A stretch of DNA of 64,000 bases from CBFHSF01 sp965658445 (GCA_965658445.1 CBFHSF010000003.1:124001-188000), one strand, 5' to 3'. Shown: positions 1 through 8,719, counted from the stretch's first letter. Notes: generated by a model from the sequence alone, not told the origin. Made by a program: numbers and translations.

Positions 1-899
1 TCCATGTACCAGAGAGACACTCTAGATCTCGCTACGTTGAGGCTGGTTCCATTTTCGCCAAAGTTAATCATCCCCGTGGCGGTGTCTTTGTACATGATGT
101 TCTTTCCTTTGAGCGTAAACCAGTTCCAGTTAAAGGCCAAGCCGTACTTCACATAAAACTTGCTGTTCTCACCCGCAATTCTAGACTTTCCTCCAAAACC
201 AATTTCAAAATTAGAAGACTTCCAAGTCTCTTGTTCTGCGGGCTCGTCAAAGATGAGGCCACCGCCGCCTTCTACCATTTGAGAAAGTCCCAAATGGATG
301 TCAAAGGTACCCTTGGTCATTTGACGGTGACGACGCTTATGCTTCTTTTTGGTAGTGCGAATAATGATTTCTTCATTGGGTTCTGCAGTTACCGGAGGCA
401 ATGCCGGCATGGGTGGCATTGGCGGCATAGAACCTACGTCCTTTCCAGCTTCACGGTCTTCTTCCCATTTTTCGGCTTCGCGTTCCCATTGCTCGGCCCA
501 CTCTTCCCATTGTTCTCCGTAGTTCTCACCCCATTCTTCCCAGGTAGACTCATAGCTTTCTCCCCAATCTTCCCATCGGTCTTCAAACTCTTCCATTCTG
601 TCCTCCATTTCCTCAGAGGCTTCTTCTATGGCCTCCTCAGCTTCTTCGCTGGTCATTTCGCCGTTGGCTCTTTGGGTCTCAATTTCTGTAATGCGTCTTT
701 GGTAATCGGCAATGATAATCGCAGTTTCTCTATTGATCTCAGCAATCATTTTGTTGAGGTCAATTTCAGAAAGTTCGCCAACGTTGTCGGAGAGGATGAT
801 AACCTCGGACCCATTTACATTCATGCGAATGGTGTCTTTTTGGGCCCAGGTGGTCAATCCCAGGGACAAGGCTAGTACGGTGGTAATAAATCTCTTCAT
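1..899 (-). CDS. Envelope protein with Trp/Glu-rich 11-residue repeats, C-terminus cut by window edge
   Basis: I do not recognise the family. Translating the minus strand from the ATG at 899-897 gives about 299 codons that stay open to base 1, so the C-terminus lies outside the window. Residues 1-20 form a signal peptide ending in TWAQ. Residues 50-150 are very acidic and probably helical. From about 98 to 148 an 11-residue unit recurs, with tryptophans at 109/112, 120/123, 131/134 and 145. A Met/Pro-rich linker (about 158-170) and a basic patch KKHKRRHRQ follow, then Gly/aromatic-rich segments (from about 190) that look like outer-membrane beta strands. The gene is third behind the sigma/anti-sigma pair, 68 bp after the anti-sigma stop, so it may belong to that regulon. 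The barrel assignment is tentative. Confidence 0.75.
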   Translation of the reverse strand, partial: MKRFITTVLALSLGLTTWAQKDTIRMNVNGSEVIILSDNVGELSEIDLNKMIAEINRETAIIIADYQRRITEIETQRANGEMTSEEAEEAIEEASEEMEDRMEEFEDRWEDWGESYESTWEEWGENYGEQWEEWAEQWEREAEKWEEDREAGKDVGSMPPMPPMPALPPVTAEPNEEIIIRTTKKKHKRRHRQMTKGTFDIHLGLSQMVEGGGGLIFDEPAEQETWKSSNFEIGFGGKSRIAGENSKFYVKYGLAFNWNWFTLKGKNIMYKDTATGMINFGENGTSLNVARSRVSLWYM

Positions 900-967
900 G
901 TTACTTTTTGTTGTGTGCATAAGCACTATGTGAAGTCAGTGTAGCAGTCGTTAATTTTTATGTTTAA

Positions 968-1651
968 TCAATCGTCCTCTTGGGCAAACAGAGAGGAAAT
1001 CCCCTTGGAAATATTTTTCCAAGTCACCTTTTCTAACGGGGGCGCTTCCAAGCTTTTTCCACTTGAGATGTTGTCCAATTGATTATTTGTATACGAATTC
1101 AACTCTTCACCAAAGCTGGCATCCGCCAGGGTGTATTTTTCGGGATTGATGGAAATGTTGAGTTTGTTTTTGGATGCTTTTTCCACTCTCGCTTCTGCAA
1201 CAATCATAGGTTGCTCATACAATTCGATGGGCTCGTAGTAAGAATCTTCAAAATCAAAGGAAGCGACTTGTCTTTCTGTGGACATCGTTTTTTGACTGCT
1301 TCCAGAGTATACCTCAACCATTTCTTTTCTGGCTTCAGAAAGTTCTGAATGAGTAGGAGCTTGTTTAATAATTGTTGCAGGTGTGGTGGTAGGAGCAACG
1401 GTTACGGGTTGCATGGTCGGTAGGTTGGTAGGTTTTTCAAAATTGCGAACCCCTTGATTTTCTATGTAAAAGAAGGCGCCAGAAGCCAAGACAAAAACAA
1501 CGGCAGCGGCAATGGCTTTCCAAGAAAAAGTACCCCCTTCTTTTTGTTCCAACTGGCCCTCTACGCGATTCCACAATTCGGCAGAAGGAGCCACCTCGTG
1601 GTTCTCGAGTTTGCTTTTAAAGAGTTTATCTATGGGATGTTTTGAGTTCAT
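968..1651 (-). CDS. Putative anti-sigma factor, single-pass membrane protein
   Basis: A 227-residue protein with a short cytoplasmic N-terminus (starting MNSKHPIDKLFKSKLENHE), one transmembrane helix at about 46-63, and a long low-complexity Thr/Pro/Glu-rich periplasmic part. This layout, plus a 4-bp ATGA overlap with the ECF sigma gene upstream, is the usual Bacteroidota sigma/anti-sigma arrangement. There is no recognisable zinc-binding anti-sigma motif (no HxxxCxxC), so the assignment rests on context and topology. It presumably holds the sigma factor at the inner membrane until an envelope signal arrives. Alternative: an unrelated membrane protein co-transcribed with the sigma factor. Confidence 0.7.
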   Translation of the reverse strand: MNSKHPIDKLFKSKLENHEVAPSAELWNRVEGQLEQKEGGTFSWKAIAAAVVFVLASGAFFYIENQGVRNFEKPTNLPTMQPVTVAPTTTPATIIKQAPTHSELSEARKEMVEVYSGSSQKTMSTERQVASFDFEDSYYEPIELYEQPMIVAEARVEKASKNKLNISINPEKYTLADASFGEELNSYTNNQLDNISSGKSLEAPPLEKVTWKNISKGISSLFAQEDD

Positions 1652-2211
1652 ATCGTTTGCGCTCTATGTCCACTTTCTAACTGTTGTTGTAATTGCAATC
1701 GAGCTTTTCTCAATTGACTCTTGCTCGTGCCTTCAGAAATTTGCAGCATTCCTGCGATTTCTTTGTGGCTGTATCCCTCGATGGCAAACAGATTAAAAAC
1801 CGTTCTATACCCGAGAGGTAGTTCATTGATTAAGGCCAGTAGCTCTTCGGCTTCAAACTTTTCTGTGGTGGGACTTACTATGGACATTTCTATGTGTTCC
1901 TCTTCCATTTCCACAAACAGGTTTTTCTTGTAGCGGATGTAGTTGAGACTTTCGTTGATAACGATTCTTCTCAGCCACGCTCCCAGTGCTCCGTCTTCAT
2001 CGTATTGATGAATTTGACCAAATGCCTTTACAAAGGCGTTGCAAAGAACTTCTTCCGCATCTTCCAATCTTTGGACGTAGCGCCTAGAGATTCCCAACAT
2101 CTGACGAGAGTATTTTTCAAATACTTCCGCCTGTGCCTGTCGGTCCCCTTTGCGAAGTTTCTCCACAAGGGTTTTTTCAGGATGTTGGTTAATGCGTAGT
2201 AGTTTTACCAT
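1648..2211 (-). CDS. ECF-type (sigma-70 family) RNA polymerase sigma factor
   Basis: A 187-residue protein with sigma region 2 at about 28-95 (EKYSRQMLGISRRYVQRLED, then WLRRIVINESLNYIR) and a region 4 helix-turn-helix at about 130-180 (LPLGYRTVFNLFAIEGYSH, then EIAGMLQISEGTSKSQL). It lacks regions 1 and 3, as expected for an ECF factor. It would direct RNA polymerase to a small envelope-related regulon that probably includes its own operon. The start at 2211 is the first ATG and sits directly beside a tandem 15-bp repeat. The stop overlaps the anti-sigma start by 4 bp. Confidence 0.92.
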   Translation of the reverse strand: MVKLLRINQHPEKTLVEKLRKGDRQAQAEVFEKYSRQMLGISRRYVQRLEDAEEVLCNAFVKAFGQIHQYDEDGALGAWLRRIVINESLNYIRYKKNLFVEMEEEHIEMSIVSPTTEKFEAEELLALINELPLGYRTVFNLFAIEGYSHKEIAGMLQISEGTSKSQLRKARLQLQQQLESGHRAQTI

Positions 2212-2239
2212 CTAGTTTGGTTGTTCCTAGTTTGGTTGT
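2212..2239. repeat. Tandem direct repeat, 13 identical bases at 15-bp spacing, at the sigma factor start
   Basis: CTAGTTTGGTTGT occurs at 2212-2224 and again at 2227-2239. On the coding (minus) strand the unit is ACAACCAAACTAG and the second copy runs straight into the ATG of the ECF sigma gene. It occupies the place of the ribosome-binding region and could be a duplicated leader, an operator, or slippage without function. Confidence 0.85.
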
Positions 2240-2606
2240 CTATTAGTAATGACACTCTTTTTTTGAAGGAGGTTGCCTGACCTCAAAAAAAATTTTCGAA
2301 TCTTTGCATCTAAGTTACCACTCTCCTCACAACAGTGGACCTACCGAGTATCTAGTAGATTCTGATTATTCACTTAAAGAGTCGACCAAGAATCATTCGA
2401 TTAGCTTCTCAACCTCAGTCCTTTATCCCAAACGTACTGTTGTTCATCCGTCAAAGTTTTAGGAAGCGCTCATTCCTCAAAATGAAATTCACGGGAGATT
2501 TCACAAATGAACTCATGACTGATTTCAGAAAAGAGAAACGAGCTTAACAAACGATTAAACCATTAACCCTGTCTTCGGACAACCCTTATTAGTATCTTTA
2601 TATCCA
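2212..2606. other. Divergent intergenic region between the ECF sigma operon and rnr (395 bp)
   Basis: No gene is supported here. At the left end lies a tandem 15-bp repeat touching the sigma start codon. At the right end, TATCTTTA (2593-2600) is one base off the Bacteroidota -7 box TAnnTTTG and lies 6 bp before the rnr ATG; no TTG is seen at the right distance. A 21-codon reading frame at 2482-2547 has no other support. The rest shows only short imperfect inverted repeats. Confidence 0.6.
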
Positions 2607-4772
2607 ATGGGAAGAAAAAAATCAAGAAAGAGTAAATCGACGTTTACCTCAAGCGACCCCTTAATGATGAGTCGCAAAATCATGGAGGTCTTCACCGATT
2701 ACCCACATAGAAATTTTAATTACAGACAACTCGCCGCCAAATTAGGACTTAACTCCAAGGCCGCGAAGAGCTTAATAGATGGAGCCATTAAGAAGCTCAT
2801 CAAAGAGGGTAAAATAGTGCCCGTGACTCGTGGATCTTACAAGATGAAGTACCGCGAAGTCTTCGCCACGGGAACCGTAGATATGGCCACCAACGGCAAT
2901 GCATATATCATCAGTTCTCAGACAGAAGAGGACATCCTCATCAAATCTGGAAACCTCCTGCACGCCCTTGACGGTGACCAAGTCAAGGTCATGCTCTATG
3001 CACGCCGCAGGGGCAAGCGACTAGAAGGCGAAGTGGTAGAAATCATCGAGCGCAAGCGCATGGAGTTTGTGGGCATCATTGAAATGTCTAAGAATTACGC
3101 ATTCCTCGTTCCGGATCATCGCAAGATGCTAGTGGATATTTACATCCCCAAAGAAAAATTGAACGGTGCACTTCACGGGCAGAAGGCCATTGCAAAAATT
3201 ACCGACTGGCCAGAAAAGGCCTCAACACCTTTTGGTGAAATCAATAAAGTCCTCGGAGATCCGGGCGATCACGAAGTGGAAATCCACTCTATTCTTGCCG
3301 AGTACGGATTGCCTTATGAATTCCCAGAAGAAGTGGAATTAGAAGCCAACGAAGTGGCCTTGGAAATTACTGAGGATGAAATTGCCAAGCGAAGAGACAT
3401 GCGTGGCATTACCACTTTTACCATTGACCCCAAAGACGCCAAGGATTTTGACGATGCCTTGTCCGTTCAAAAATTGGAGAACGGCCATTGGGAAGTGGGG
3501 GTTCACATCGCCGACGTTTCGCATTATGTAAAACCGGGAACAGCATTGGAAGAAGAAGCCTATTCAAGGGCCACAAGTGTTTACCTGGTGGATAGAGTGG
3601 TCCCAATGCTCCCAGAAGTCTTGTCCAACAAGGTGTGTAGTTTGCGTCCCAACGAAGAAAAGCTCACGTTCTCTGCCGTTTTTGAAATGGATGAGAAGGC
3701 CAAAATCCACAAGCGCTGGTTTGGGAGAACGGTTATTGAATCGGATCATCGATTTGTCTATGACGAAGCCCAGGCCATTATTGAGGGCGAGGACGGCCCG
3801 CTCAAAGAAGAAGTTCTTACCCTTCACAACATGGCCTTACAAATGCGATCCGAACGCATGGATGACGGCGCCATCTCCTTTGACAAACACGAGGTCAAGT
3901 TTAATTTGGACAAGGAAGGAAATCCCATTGGAGTTTTCTACAAAGAAGCCAAGGCGGCCAACCACCTCATTGAGGAGTTTATGCTTTTGGCCAATCGATC
4001 CGTTGCGGAATTTGTGGGAAAAGCGGGGTCCAAGCCCAGTGGCAAAACCATGGTCTACAGGATTCACGACGATCCCGATCCCGCAAAAATTGAAGACTTG
4101 AGTTCTTTTGTAAAGCAATTTGGATACAGCGTTTCCACCAAAGGCCGCAAAGCCATTTCGCAATCCTTGAATTCACTTCTCAAAGAAGTAAGAGGGAAGG
4201 GAGAGGCCAATATGATTGAAACCCTTACGGTAAGATCTATGGCCAAGGCCAAGTACACGACCCAAAACATTGGCCACTACGGTTTGGCTTTTGATTACTA
4301 CACGCATTTTACCTCGCCCATTAGAAGGTATCCCGATGTTATGGTTCACCGTCTGTTGCAAATGGAATTGGACAAGAAAAAACTTCCCGATGCGGCGACC
4401 TATGAAGAGCATTGTGAGCACAGTTCCGCTAGAGAGAAAATGGCCAGCGAGGCAGAAAGAGCCAGCGTAAAGTACATGCAAGTGAAATTTCTTGAGGCCC
4501 ACGTCGGAGAAACTTTTGATGGAATTATTTCTGGAGTTACCGACTGGGGAGTATTTGTGGAACTCATTGAAAATCCCTGTGAGGGAATGATTAGAATTCG
4601 CGATTTCCGCGATGACTACTACGTTTACGACGAGAAGAATTACTGCATTGTAGGTGAAGATTCTGGTAGGATTTACCAATTGGGAGACCCCCTTCGCATT
4701 GTGGTTAAACGAGCAGATTTAGAAAGAAAGCAAATAGATTTTATCTTAGCAAAAGAACAACCAAACCGATAA
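2607..4772 (+). CDS. rnr: Ribonuclease R
   Basis: A 3'-5' exoribonuclease that degrades structured RNA in the cytoplasm; 721 residues, shorter than E. coli RNase R (about 813) but usual for this phylum. Order of domains: basic N-terminus and winged-helix region (about 20-80), two cold-shock domains (about 85-230), the RNB catalytic domain (about 262-590) with the metal-binding motif DPKDAKDFDDA at 274-284, and a C-terminal S1 domain (about 630-715, beginning near GETFDGIISGVTDWGVFVE). The first ATG gives the expected basic N-terminus. The two genes downstream follow at 10 and 37 bp, so they are probably co-transcribed. Confidence 0.96.
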   Translation: MGRKKSRKSKSTFTSSDPLMMSRKIMEVFTDYPHRNFNYRQLAAKLGLNSKAAKSLIDGAIKKLIKEGKIVPVTRGSYKMKYREVFATGTVDMATNGNAYIISSQTEEDILIKSGNLLHALDGDQVKVMLYARRRGKRLEGEVVEIIERKRMEFVGIIEMSKNYAFLVPDHRKMLVDIYIPKEKLNGALHGQKAIAKITDWPEKASTPFGEINKVLGDPGDHEVEIHSILAEYGLPYEFPEEVELEANEVALEITEDEIAKRRDMRGITTFTIDPKDAKDFDDALSVQKLENGHWEVGVHIADVSHYVKPGTALEEEAYSRATSVYLVDRVVPMLPEVLSNKVCSLRPNEEKLTFSAVFEMDEKAKIHKRWFGRTVIESDHRFVYDEAQAIIEGEDGPLKEEVLTLHNMALQMRSERMDDGAISFDKHEVKFNLDKEGNPIGVFYKEAKAANHLIEEFMLLANRSVAEFVGKAGSKPSGKTMVYRIHDDPDPAKIEDLSSFVKQFGYSVSTKGRKAISQSLNSLLKEVRGKGEANMIETLTVRSMAKAKYTTQNIGHYGLAFDYYTHFTSPIRRYPDVMVHRLLQMELDKKKLPDAATYEEHCEHSSAREKMASEAERASVKYMQVKFLEAHVGETFDGIISGVTDWGVFVELIENPCEGMIRIRDFRDDYYVYDEKNYCIVGEDSGRIYQLGDPLRIVVKRADLERKQIDFILAKEQPNR

Positions 4773-4782
4773 ATCCGTCCAA

Positions 4783-5202
4783 ATGAAAAAATCCACTCTA
4801 GAAATGATCGTTCTAACCATCGGAGTACTTGTGATTGCGGTAGGAGTGTATTTGCTCTTTATTTCCTCAGACAACGCCTCGCCATTTATGGCCAACATTG
4901 TGTTTTCTGTAGGATTCCTGTTCTATGTTATCTACACGGCGATGACCACGTCTTCCCTTCAGAATACCATTCGTGAAAACGAAGCGGTGATTTCCAATCT
5001 CCAGGAAGAAGTCAAGAGGAAGTCCGCAGAAATCTCTGCCTTAGAAGACAAGGTTCATCAGGTAGAAACGGACCTCAACAAATCCGAAAAGAACCTCAAA
5101 GCCGCCAAAAAGAAACATTCAGAATTGTCTGCTCAAGTAGAGGATTTGAGTCAACAACTAAAGGCGGCACAAGAAAAATTAGAAAATACTGAAGAGGCGT
5201 AA
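4783..5202 (+). CDS. Small membrane protein with C-terminal coiled coil
   Basis: A 139-residue protein of unknown function. Two hydrophobic helices (about 7-28 and 36-54) are followed by a long Lys/Glu-rich heptad coiled coil (about 58-139) that should be cytoplasmic. No catalytic motif is seen. It starts 10 bp after the rnr stop. Such a hairpin-plus-coil design suggests a scaffold or oligomerising membrane anchor, but nothing in the sequence names its partner. Confidence 0.8.
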   Translation: MKKSTLEMIVLTIGVLVIAVGVYLLFISSDNASPFMANIVFSVGFLFYVIYTAMTTSSLQNTIRENEAVISNLQEEVKRKSAEISALEDKVHQVETDLNKSEKNLKAAKKKHSELSAQVEDLSQQLKAAQEKLENTEEA

Positions 5203-5214
5203 ACAATCATGTCC

Positions 5215-5222
5215 TACCTTTG
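5215..5222 (+). promoter_or_regulatory. Possible -7 box (TACCTTTG) ahead of the LysE-type gene
   Basis: An exact match to the Bacteroidota -7 consensus TAnnTTTG, 17 bp before the ATG at 5240. No TTG lies at the expected -33 distance, so this may be a weak internal promoter or chance. Confidence 0.35.
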
Positions 5223-5239
5223 GCGCTCGATTTTAGAGC

Positions 5240-5944
5240 ATGGTAGAAATTATTCTTTACGCAGTATTATTGGGCTTTACCTTGAGTTTCATGGTAGGGC
5301 CTGTTTTTTTTGTCCTGCTGGAGACCAGCTTGATCAAAGGGGCTCGCAAGGCCGTCGTGTTTGACTTAGGGGTCATTTCTGCAGACATTCTCTTTATCGG
5401 AATCACTTTCTTTGGCTCTTCGCTTTTGGAGGGTATCGAAGACTATTCTAGCGTTTACTTGATTGGAGGCATCCTCGTTGTGGGCTATGGAATCTACAAT
5501 TTAAGGAACGCCAAACTCAAGAAGGAAAGACTCAAGGTAGAGTTGGATATTCCCAACAAGAACGCTCCTTGGTATGTCTATTTTTTCAAGGGGTTCTTTT
5601 TGAATTTTCTGAATGTGGGCGTACTCGCCTGGTGGCTGACAACCATGGTGGTAGTAAGCGCCTCGGTGGATCACGACAAAACGCTTATGACGGTTTACTT
5701 TGCCGTTACTCTCGCGACTTATTTTGGCGTGGACCTTCTCAAAATTTTCTTCGCCAGAAAGCTCAAGAAAAAATTAACCCCCATGGTCTTACTCAAGATT
5801 GAGAAAACCATAGGGGTCATTCTAATTGTCTTTGGAATAGCCCTCTGTTTTAGAGGCTATATAGAGGAGCAAATTGGGGATAAGATTTCGGACTATTCTT
5901 CCTCAGTCTCTTCATCCTTTTCTTCTCCACCTTCCTCTTTCTGA
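5240..5944 (+). CDS. LysE/RhtB-family amino-acid exporter
   Basis: A 234-residue inner-membrane protein with about six transmembrane helices and the family N-terminus (LLGFTLSFMVGPVFFVLLET at about 8-27, with the GP signature). LysE/RhtB proteins export amino acids or similar small metabolites; the substrate here cannot be told. The C-terminal 20 residues are a Ser/Pro-rich tail that is read antisense to the Glu-rich end of the convergent peptidase gene, so the real functional protein probably ends near residue 215. Confidence 0.85.
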   Translation: MVEIILYAVLLGFTLSFMVGPVFFVLLETSLIKGARKAVVFDLGVISADILFIGITFFGSSLLEGIEDYSSVYLIGGILVVGYGIYNLRNAKLKKERLKVELDIPNKNAPWYVYFFKGFFLNFLNVGVLAWWLTTMVVVSASVDHDKTLMTVYFAVTLATYFGVDLLKIFFARKLKKKLTPMVLLKIEKTIGVILIVFGIALCFRGYIEEQIGDKISDYSSSVSSSFSSPPSSF

Positions 5945-7758
5945 GGATATACGTTGTTGGTTCTGTTGATGTCACAAGTGTAGGCTTTGCCGTCTACAAT
6001 GATTTGTGAAATATCTGTAATCGGTGCTTCCAAGATCCAATCATACGTTGGATGCGTCCAGTTCCAAGGTTGTAGTGGAAGAGTCTCGGAATCATTTTTA
6101 AAGTTGTACATCATTACCAAGGGAATGGTGTAGGTAGACTGATCGCCGCTTTTCCAAACCACGGTTACATCAATAGGCATGGGCATACCGCCTTTTCTCT
6201 CCAGAGTGATTTTGGTTTTCTTTCCTTCAAAGGGATTTACGGAGTAGATTCCATAATCAATAGACTTGGTCATTTGCGTCCAGTAGATAAGGTACCAATC
6301 CAATTCCATATCCGATTCCAATTCCATTACTCGGATAAAGTCTTCCGGAGTCGGGTGTTTGAAGGCCCATTGGTCATAGTAGCTCATCATGCCTTTCCAG
6401 AACACCTCTTCGCCAACAATTCCCTTTAACTGATACAAGAACAATGCGCCCATGTAGTAAGAAGAAATGCTGTAGGTTGCGTTGAGGTCGTAGTGATCCG
6501 CGGGTGTGCTCAATGGCTCTTGAATGTTGTTGGCAACCAAGTATCCATAAACCGCCATTTTTTGTAAAAATGGATTTTCACCATGCTTCTCTAACATTTC
6601 GGCCATTACCATTTCCTCAGCGAAAGTGGTAAATCCTTCATCCATCCAAGGGTCTTTGTTCTCATTAGAACCCAATAAACCATAGAACCAGCTGTGTCCT
6701 GCTTCGTGAGCAAAGAGACCTAGGAATCCCTCAAAGTCATCGCCACCACCTACAACCAAAGTGGCCATGGGGTATTCCATACCTCCGTCACCTCCTTGGA
6801 TTACCGTAAACTGAGAATAGGGGTATTTTCCGAAATGCGAATCCATGTAATGGAAGTAGGGAGTAACGTACTGCTCGAGTTTTACCCAATTTTCTTCGTT
6901 AGCCGTTTTGGGATCGTACAAAAGGTGAACCAAGGGCCCGTTGGGAACTTGAACCGACTTGTGAACGTAGTCAGGATCTGCAGCCCACGCAAAATCGTGA
7001 ACATTGGCTGCAGTGAATTTCCAAGTGAGCTTCTTGGCTCTAGGGGTGGGAACATCGGCATATCCCATTCCAATTTCATTGGCATTGGTCAAGGTTCCCG
7101 TTCCTCCAATCATGTAATCAGAGTCAATGGTGATGTTTACATTAAAGTTTCCCCACACGCCGTAAAACTCGCGGCCAACGTATTGGTCAGGGTGCCATCC
7201 GTCCACGTCGTATTCTGCCATTTTAGGGTACCACTGCGTCATGGAGTAGTCAATTCCCTCCTTGTTGTCCCTTCCGGATCTTCGGATCTGAACGGGCACT
7301 TGAGAATTAAATTCCATATCGAACGTTGCCGTTTGACCGGGCAAAATGGGATTCTTGAGAACTACCTTCATCACGGTTCCGTAGATTTCATATGAAACGT
7401 CTTCGCCGTTGTGAGTTAATGAGGTGATTTTGTGGTATCCGATCTCGTCTTTATCCAGCTTGGAGATTCTATCGCCAACGCGTTTGTCAGGATCTTGGAT
7501 GTTCAAGGAGCGAACGTCCATTTGTGACCCAGGCTGGAAGGCATTAAAGTACAAGTGGTAGTACACCTTGTGAAGTGTGTCCGGAGAATTGTTGGTGTAG
7601 TCCAAGGACTGAACACCTTCAAAACGATGTTTTTTTACATCCATATCAATGTCCATATTGTAGGACACTTTCTGTTGCCAATAGTTGTTTTGGCCCCATG
7701 CTAGTGAGGAGGCCATCAGGGCTCCTCCCGCGAGAATTTTACTTAGAAAAGAGTTCAT
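5893..7758 (-). CDS. Secreted M1-family metallopeptidase
   Basis: A 621-residue exported zinc aminopeptidase-like protein. A signal peptide (about 1-22, ending AWGQ) is followed by the M1 N-terminal beta domain. The catalytic domain carries a GxMEN-like substrate motif as GGMEY (325-329) and the zinc motif HEAGH at 351-355, with the third ligand Glu at 374 (HEXXH-X18-E spacing). The final Asn of GAMEN is Tyr, which is common in M1-like Bacteroidota proteins. The tail is strongly acidic and overlaps the LysE gene in antisense by 52 bp. The start overlaps the upstream hydrolase gene by 20 bp, so the two are probably translated from one message. Confidence 0.93.
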   Translation of the reverse strand: MNSFLSKILAGGALMASSLAWGQNNYWQQKVSYNMDIDMDVKKHRFEGVQSLDYTNNSPDTLHKVYYHLYFNAFQPGSQMDVRSLNIQDPDKRVGDRISKLDKDEIGYHKITSLTHNGEDVSYEIYGTVMKVVLKNPILPGQTATFDMEFNSQVPVQIRRSGRDNKEGIDYSMTQWYPKMAEYDVDGWHPDQYVGREFYGVWGNFNVNITIDSDYMIGGTGTLTNANEIGMGYADVPTPRAKKLTWKFTAANVHDFAWAADPDYVHKSVQVPNGPLVHLLYDPKTANEENWVKLEQYVTPYFHYMDSHFGKYPYSQFTVIQGGDGGMEYPMATLVVGGGDDFEGFLGLFAHEAGHSWFYGLLGSNENKDPWMDEGFTTFAEEMVMAEMLEKHGENPFLQKMAVYGYLVANNIQEPLSTPADHYDLNATYSISSYYMGALFLYQLKGIVGEEVFWKGMMSYYDQWAFKHPTPEDFIRVMELESDMELDWYLIYWTQMTKSIDYGIYSVNPFEGKKTKITLERKGGMPMPIDVTVVWKSGDQSTYTIPLVMMYNFKNDSETLPLQPWNWTHPTYDWILEAPITDISQIIVDGKAYTCDINRTNNVYPQKEEGGEEKDEETEEE

Positions 7759-8602
7759 TAAATGCGTGTTTTTGGTGAAGTCGTACGCCTTTTTCCGTGG
7801 CGTGAACGGTACATATTTCGGTTTCCGAATCGTGTTCCAAGAAGAGGTGCCAGTTTTCTTTGGCCGCCGTTTCTAGGAAGGATCTTTTTTCGTCTAATGT
7901 GAGGAGAGGTCTGGTGTCATAACCCATCACGTAAGGCAGGGGTATGTGGCCTGTACTGGGCAATAAGTCCGCCATAAAGACAATCTTTTTGCCTTGGTAA
8001 TCTAGGATGGGAAGCATTTGGGCTTCCGTATGTCCATTGGCCACAAACAAGTCAAAGGGAAGTTCCTCAATAGTTTGCAATCCATCCCCTAAGTTGGGAA
8101 GCATTTTGAGTTGCCCGCTTTCACGAATGGGTTTGATGTTTTCTGAAAGGAAGGAGGCCTTTTCCCTAGCGTTGGGTTCTGTGGCCCACTTCCAATGTCT
8201 GTCGTTAGACCAAAAGACAGCGTTTTTAAAGGCAGGCTCAAAACCCGTTCTGTCTTTATTCCACTGTATGGCTCCCCCCACATGATCAAAGTGCAAGTGG
8301 GTGAGGAAGACATCGGTGATATCATCTCTAGAAAACCCAAGGGCCGCCAAGTTACCGTCGAGAGAGTCATCTCCGTGTAAGTAGTAATGCGAAAAGAATT
8401 TGTCATCCTGTTTTTGACCAATCCCCGTGTCGATAAGGATTAGACGTTTGCCGTCTTCAATCAACATAGAGCGCATGGCCCAAGTACAAAGGTTGTTGCT
8501 ATCCGCCGGATTGGTTCTTTGCCAAAGGGACTTTGGCACAACGCCAAACATGGCGCCACCATCCAGTTTAAAGTAGCCGGTGTTGAGGGGGTGTATTTTC
8601 AT
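7739..8602 (-). CDS. Metallo-beta-lactamase-fold hydrolase
   Basis: A 287-residue cytoplasmic protein without signal peptide. The binuclear metal motif HLHFDH lies at 102-107, with later ligands in VANGHTEAQM and near the C-terminal HD. Overall layout (an N-terminal IDTGIG strand, then HxHxDH) resembles the lactonase/hydrolase branch of the superfamily (AiiA-like) rather than beta-lactamases or RNases. The substrate cannot be predicted. It is the first gene of a pair with the M1 peptidase. Confidence 0.87.
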   Translation of the reverse strand: MKIHPLNTGYFKLDGGAMFGVVPKSLWQRTNPADSNNLCTWAMRSMLIEDGKRLILIDTGIGQKQDDKFFSHYYLHGDDSLDGNLAALGFSRDDITDVFLTHLHFDHVGGAIQWNKDRTGFEPAFKNAVFWSNDRHWKWATEPNAREKASFLSENIKPIRESGQLKMLPNLGDGLQTIEELPFDLFVANGHTEAQMLPILDYQGKKIVFMADLLPSTGHIPLPYVMGYDTRPLLTLDEKRSFLETAAKENWHLFLEHDSETEICTVHATEKGVRLHQKHAFNELFSK

Positions 8603-8674
8603 CTCAGCTCAAAAAGGTTACAAGGGCTAAACTACCAAAACCAATGCGTTTTTTGGGTATGCCCCAAATAAAAA

Positions 8675-8697
8675 GTCCCGCAGGGATACTGCGGGAC
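8675..8697 (-). terminator. Rho-independent terminator of the 8720-9199 gene
   Basis: A perfect 9-bp stem, GTCCCGCAG (8675-8683) with CTGCGGGAC (8689-8697), loop GGATA, followed on the minus strand by a T-rich run. It lies 23 bp past the stop of the minus-strand gene. Confidence 0.88.
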
Positions 8698-8719
8698 TCT
8701 ATTTTAACACAAACACTGA

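Noticed and set aside
231..875. Open frame of 214 residues on the plus strand
   Set aside because: Phe/Gly-rich antisense of the acidic repeat protein encoded on the minus strand, which has a signal peptide and fits its operon.
2482..2547. 21-codon frame in the sigma/rnr gap
   Set aside because: No promoter, ribosome-binding site or recognisable peptide; frames of this length are expected by chance.
3577..4101. 174-residue frame inside rnr
   Set aside because: Out of frame with the clear RNase R coding sequence and without any family motif.
6796..7395. 199-residue frame opposite the M1 peptidase gene
   Set aside because: Antisense shadow; the minus-strand peptidase has a complete zinc site.
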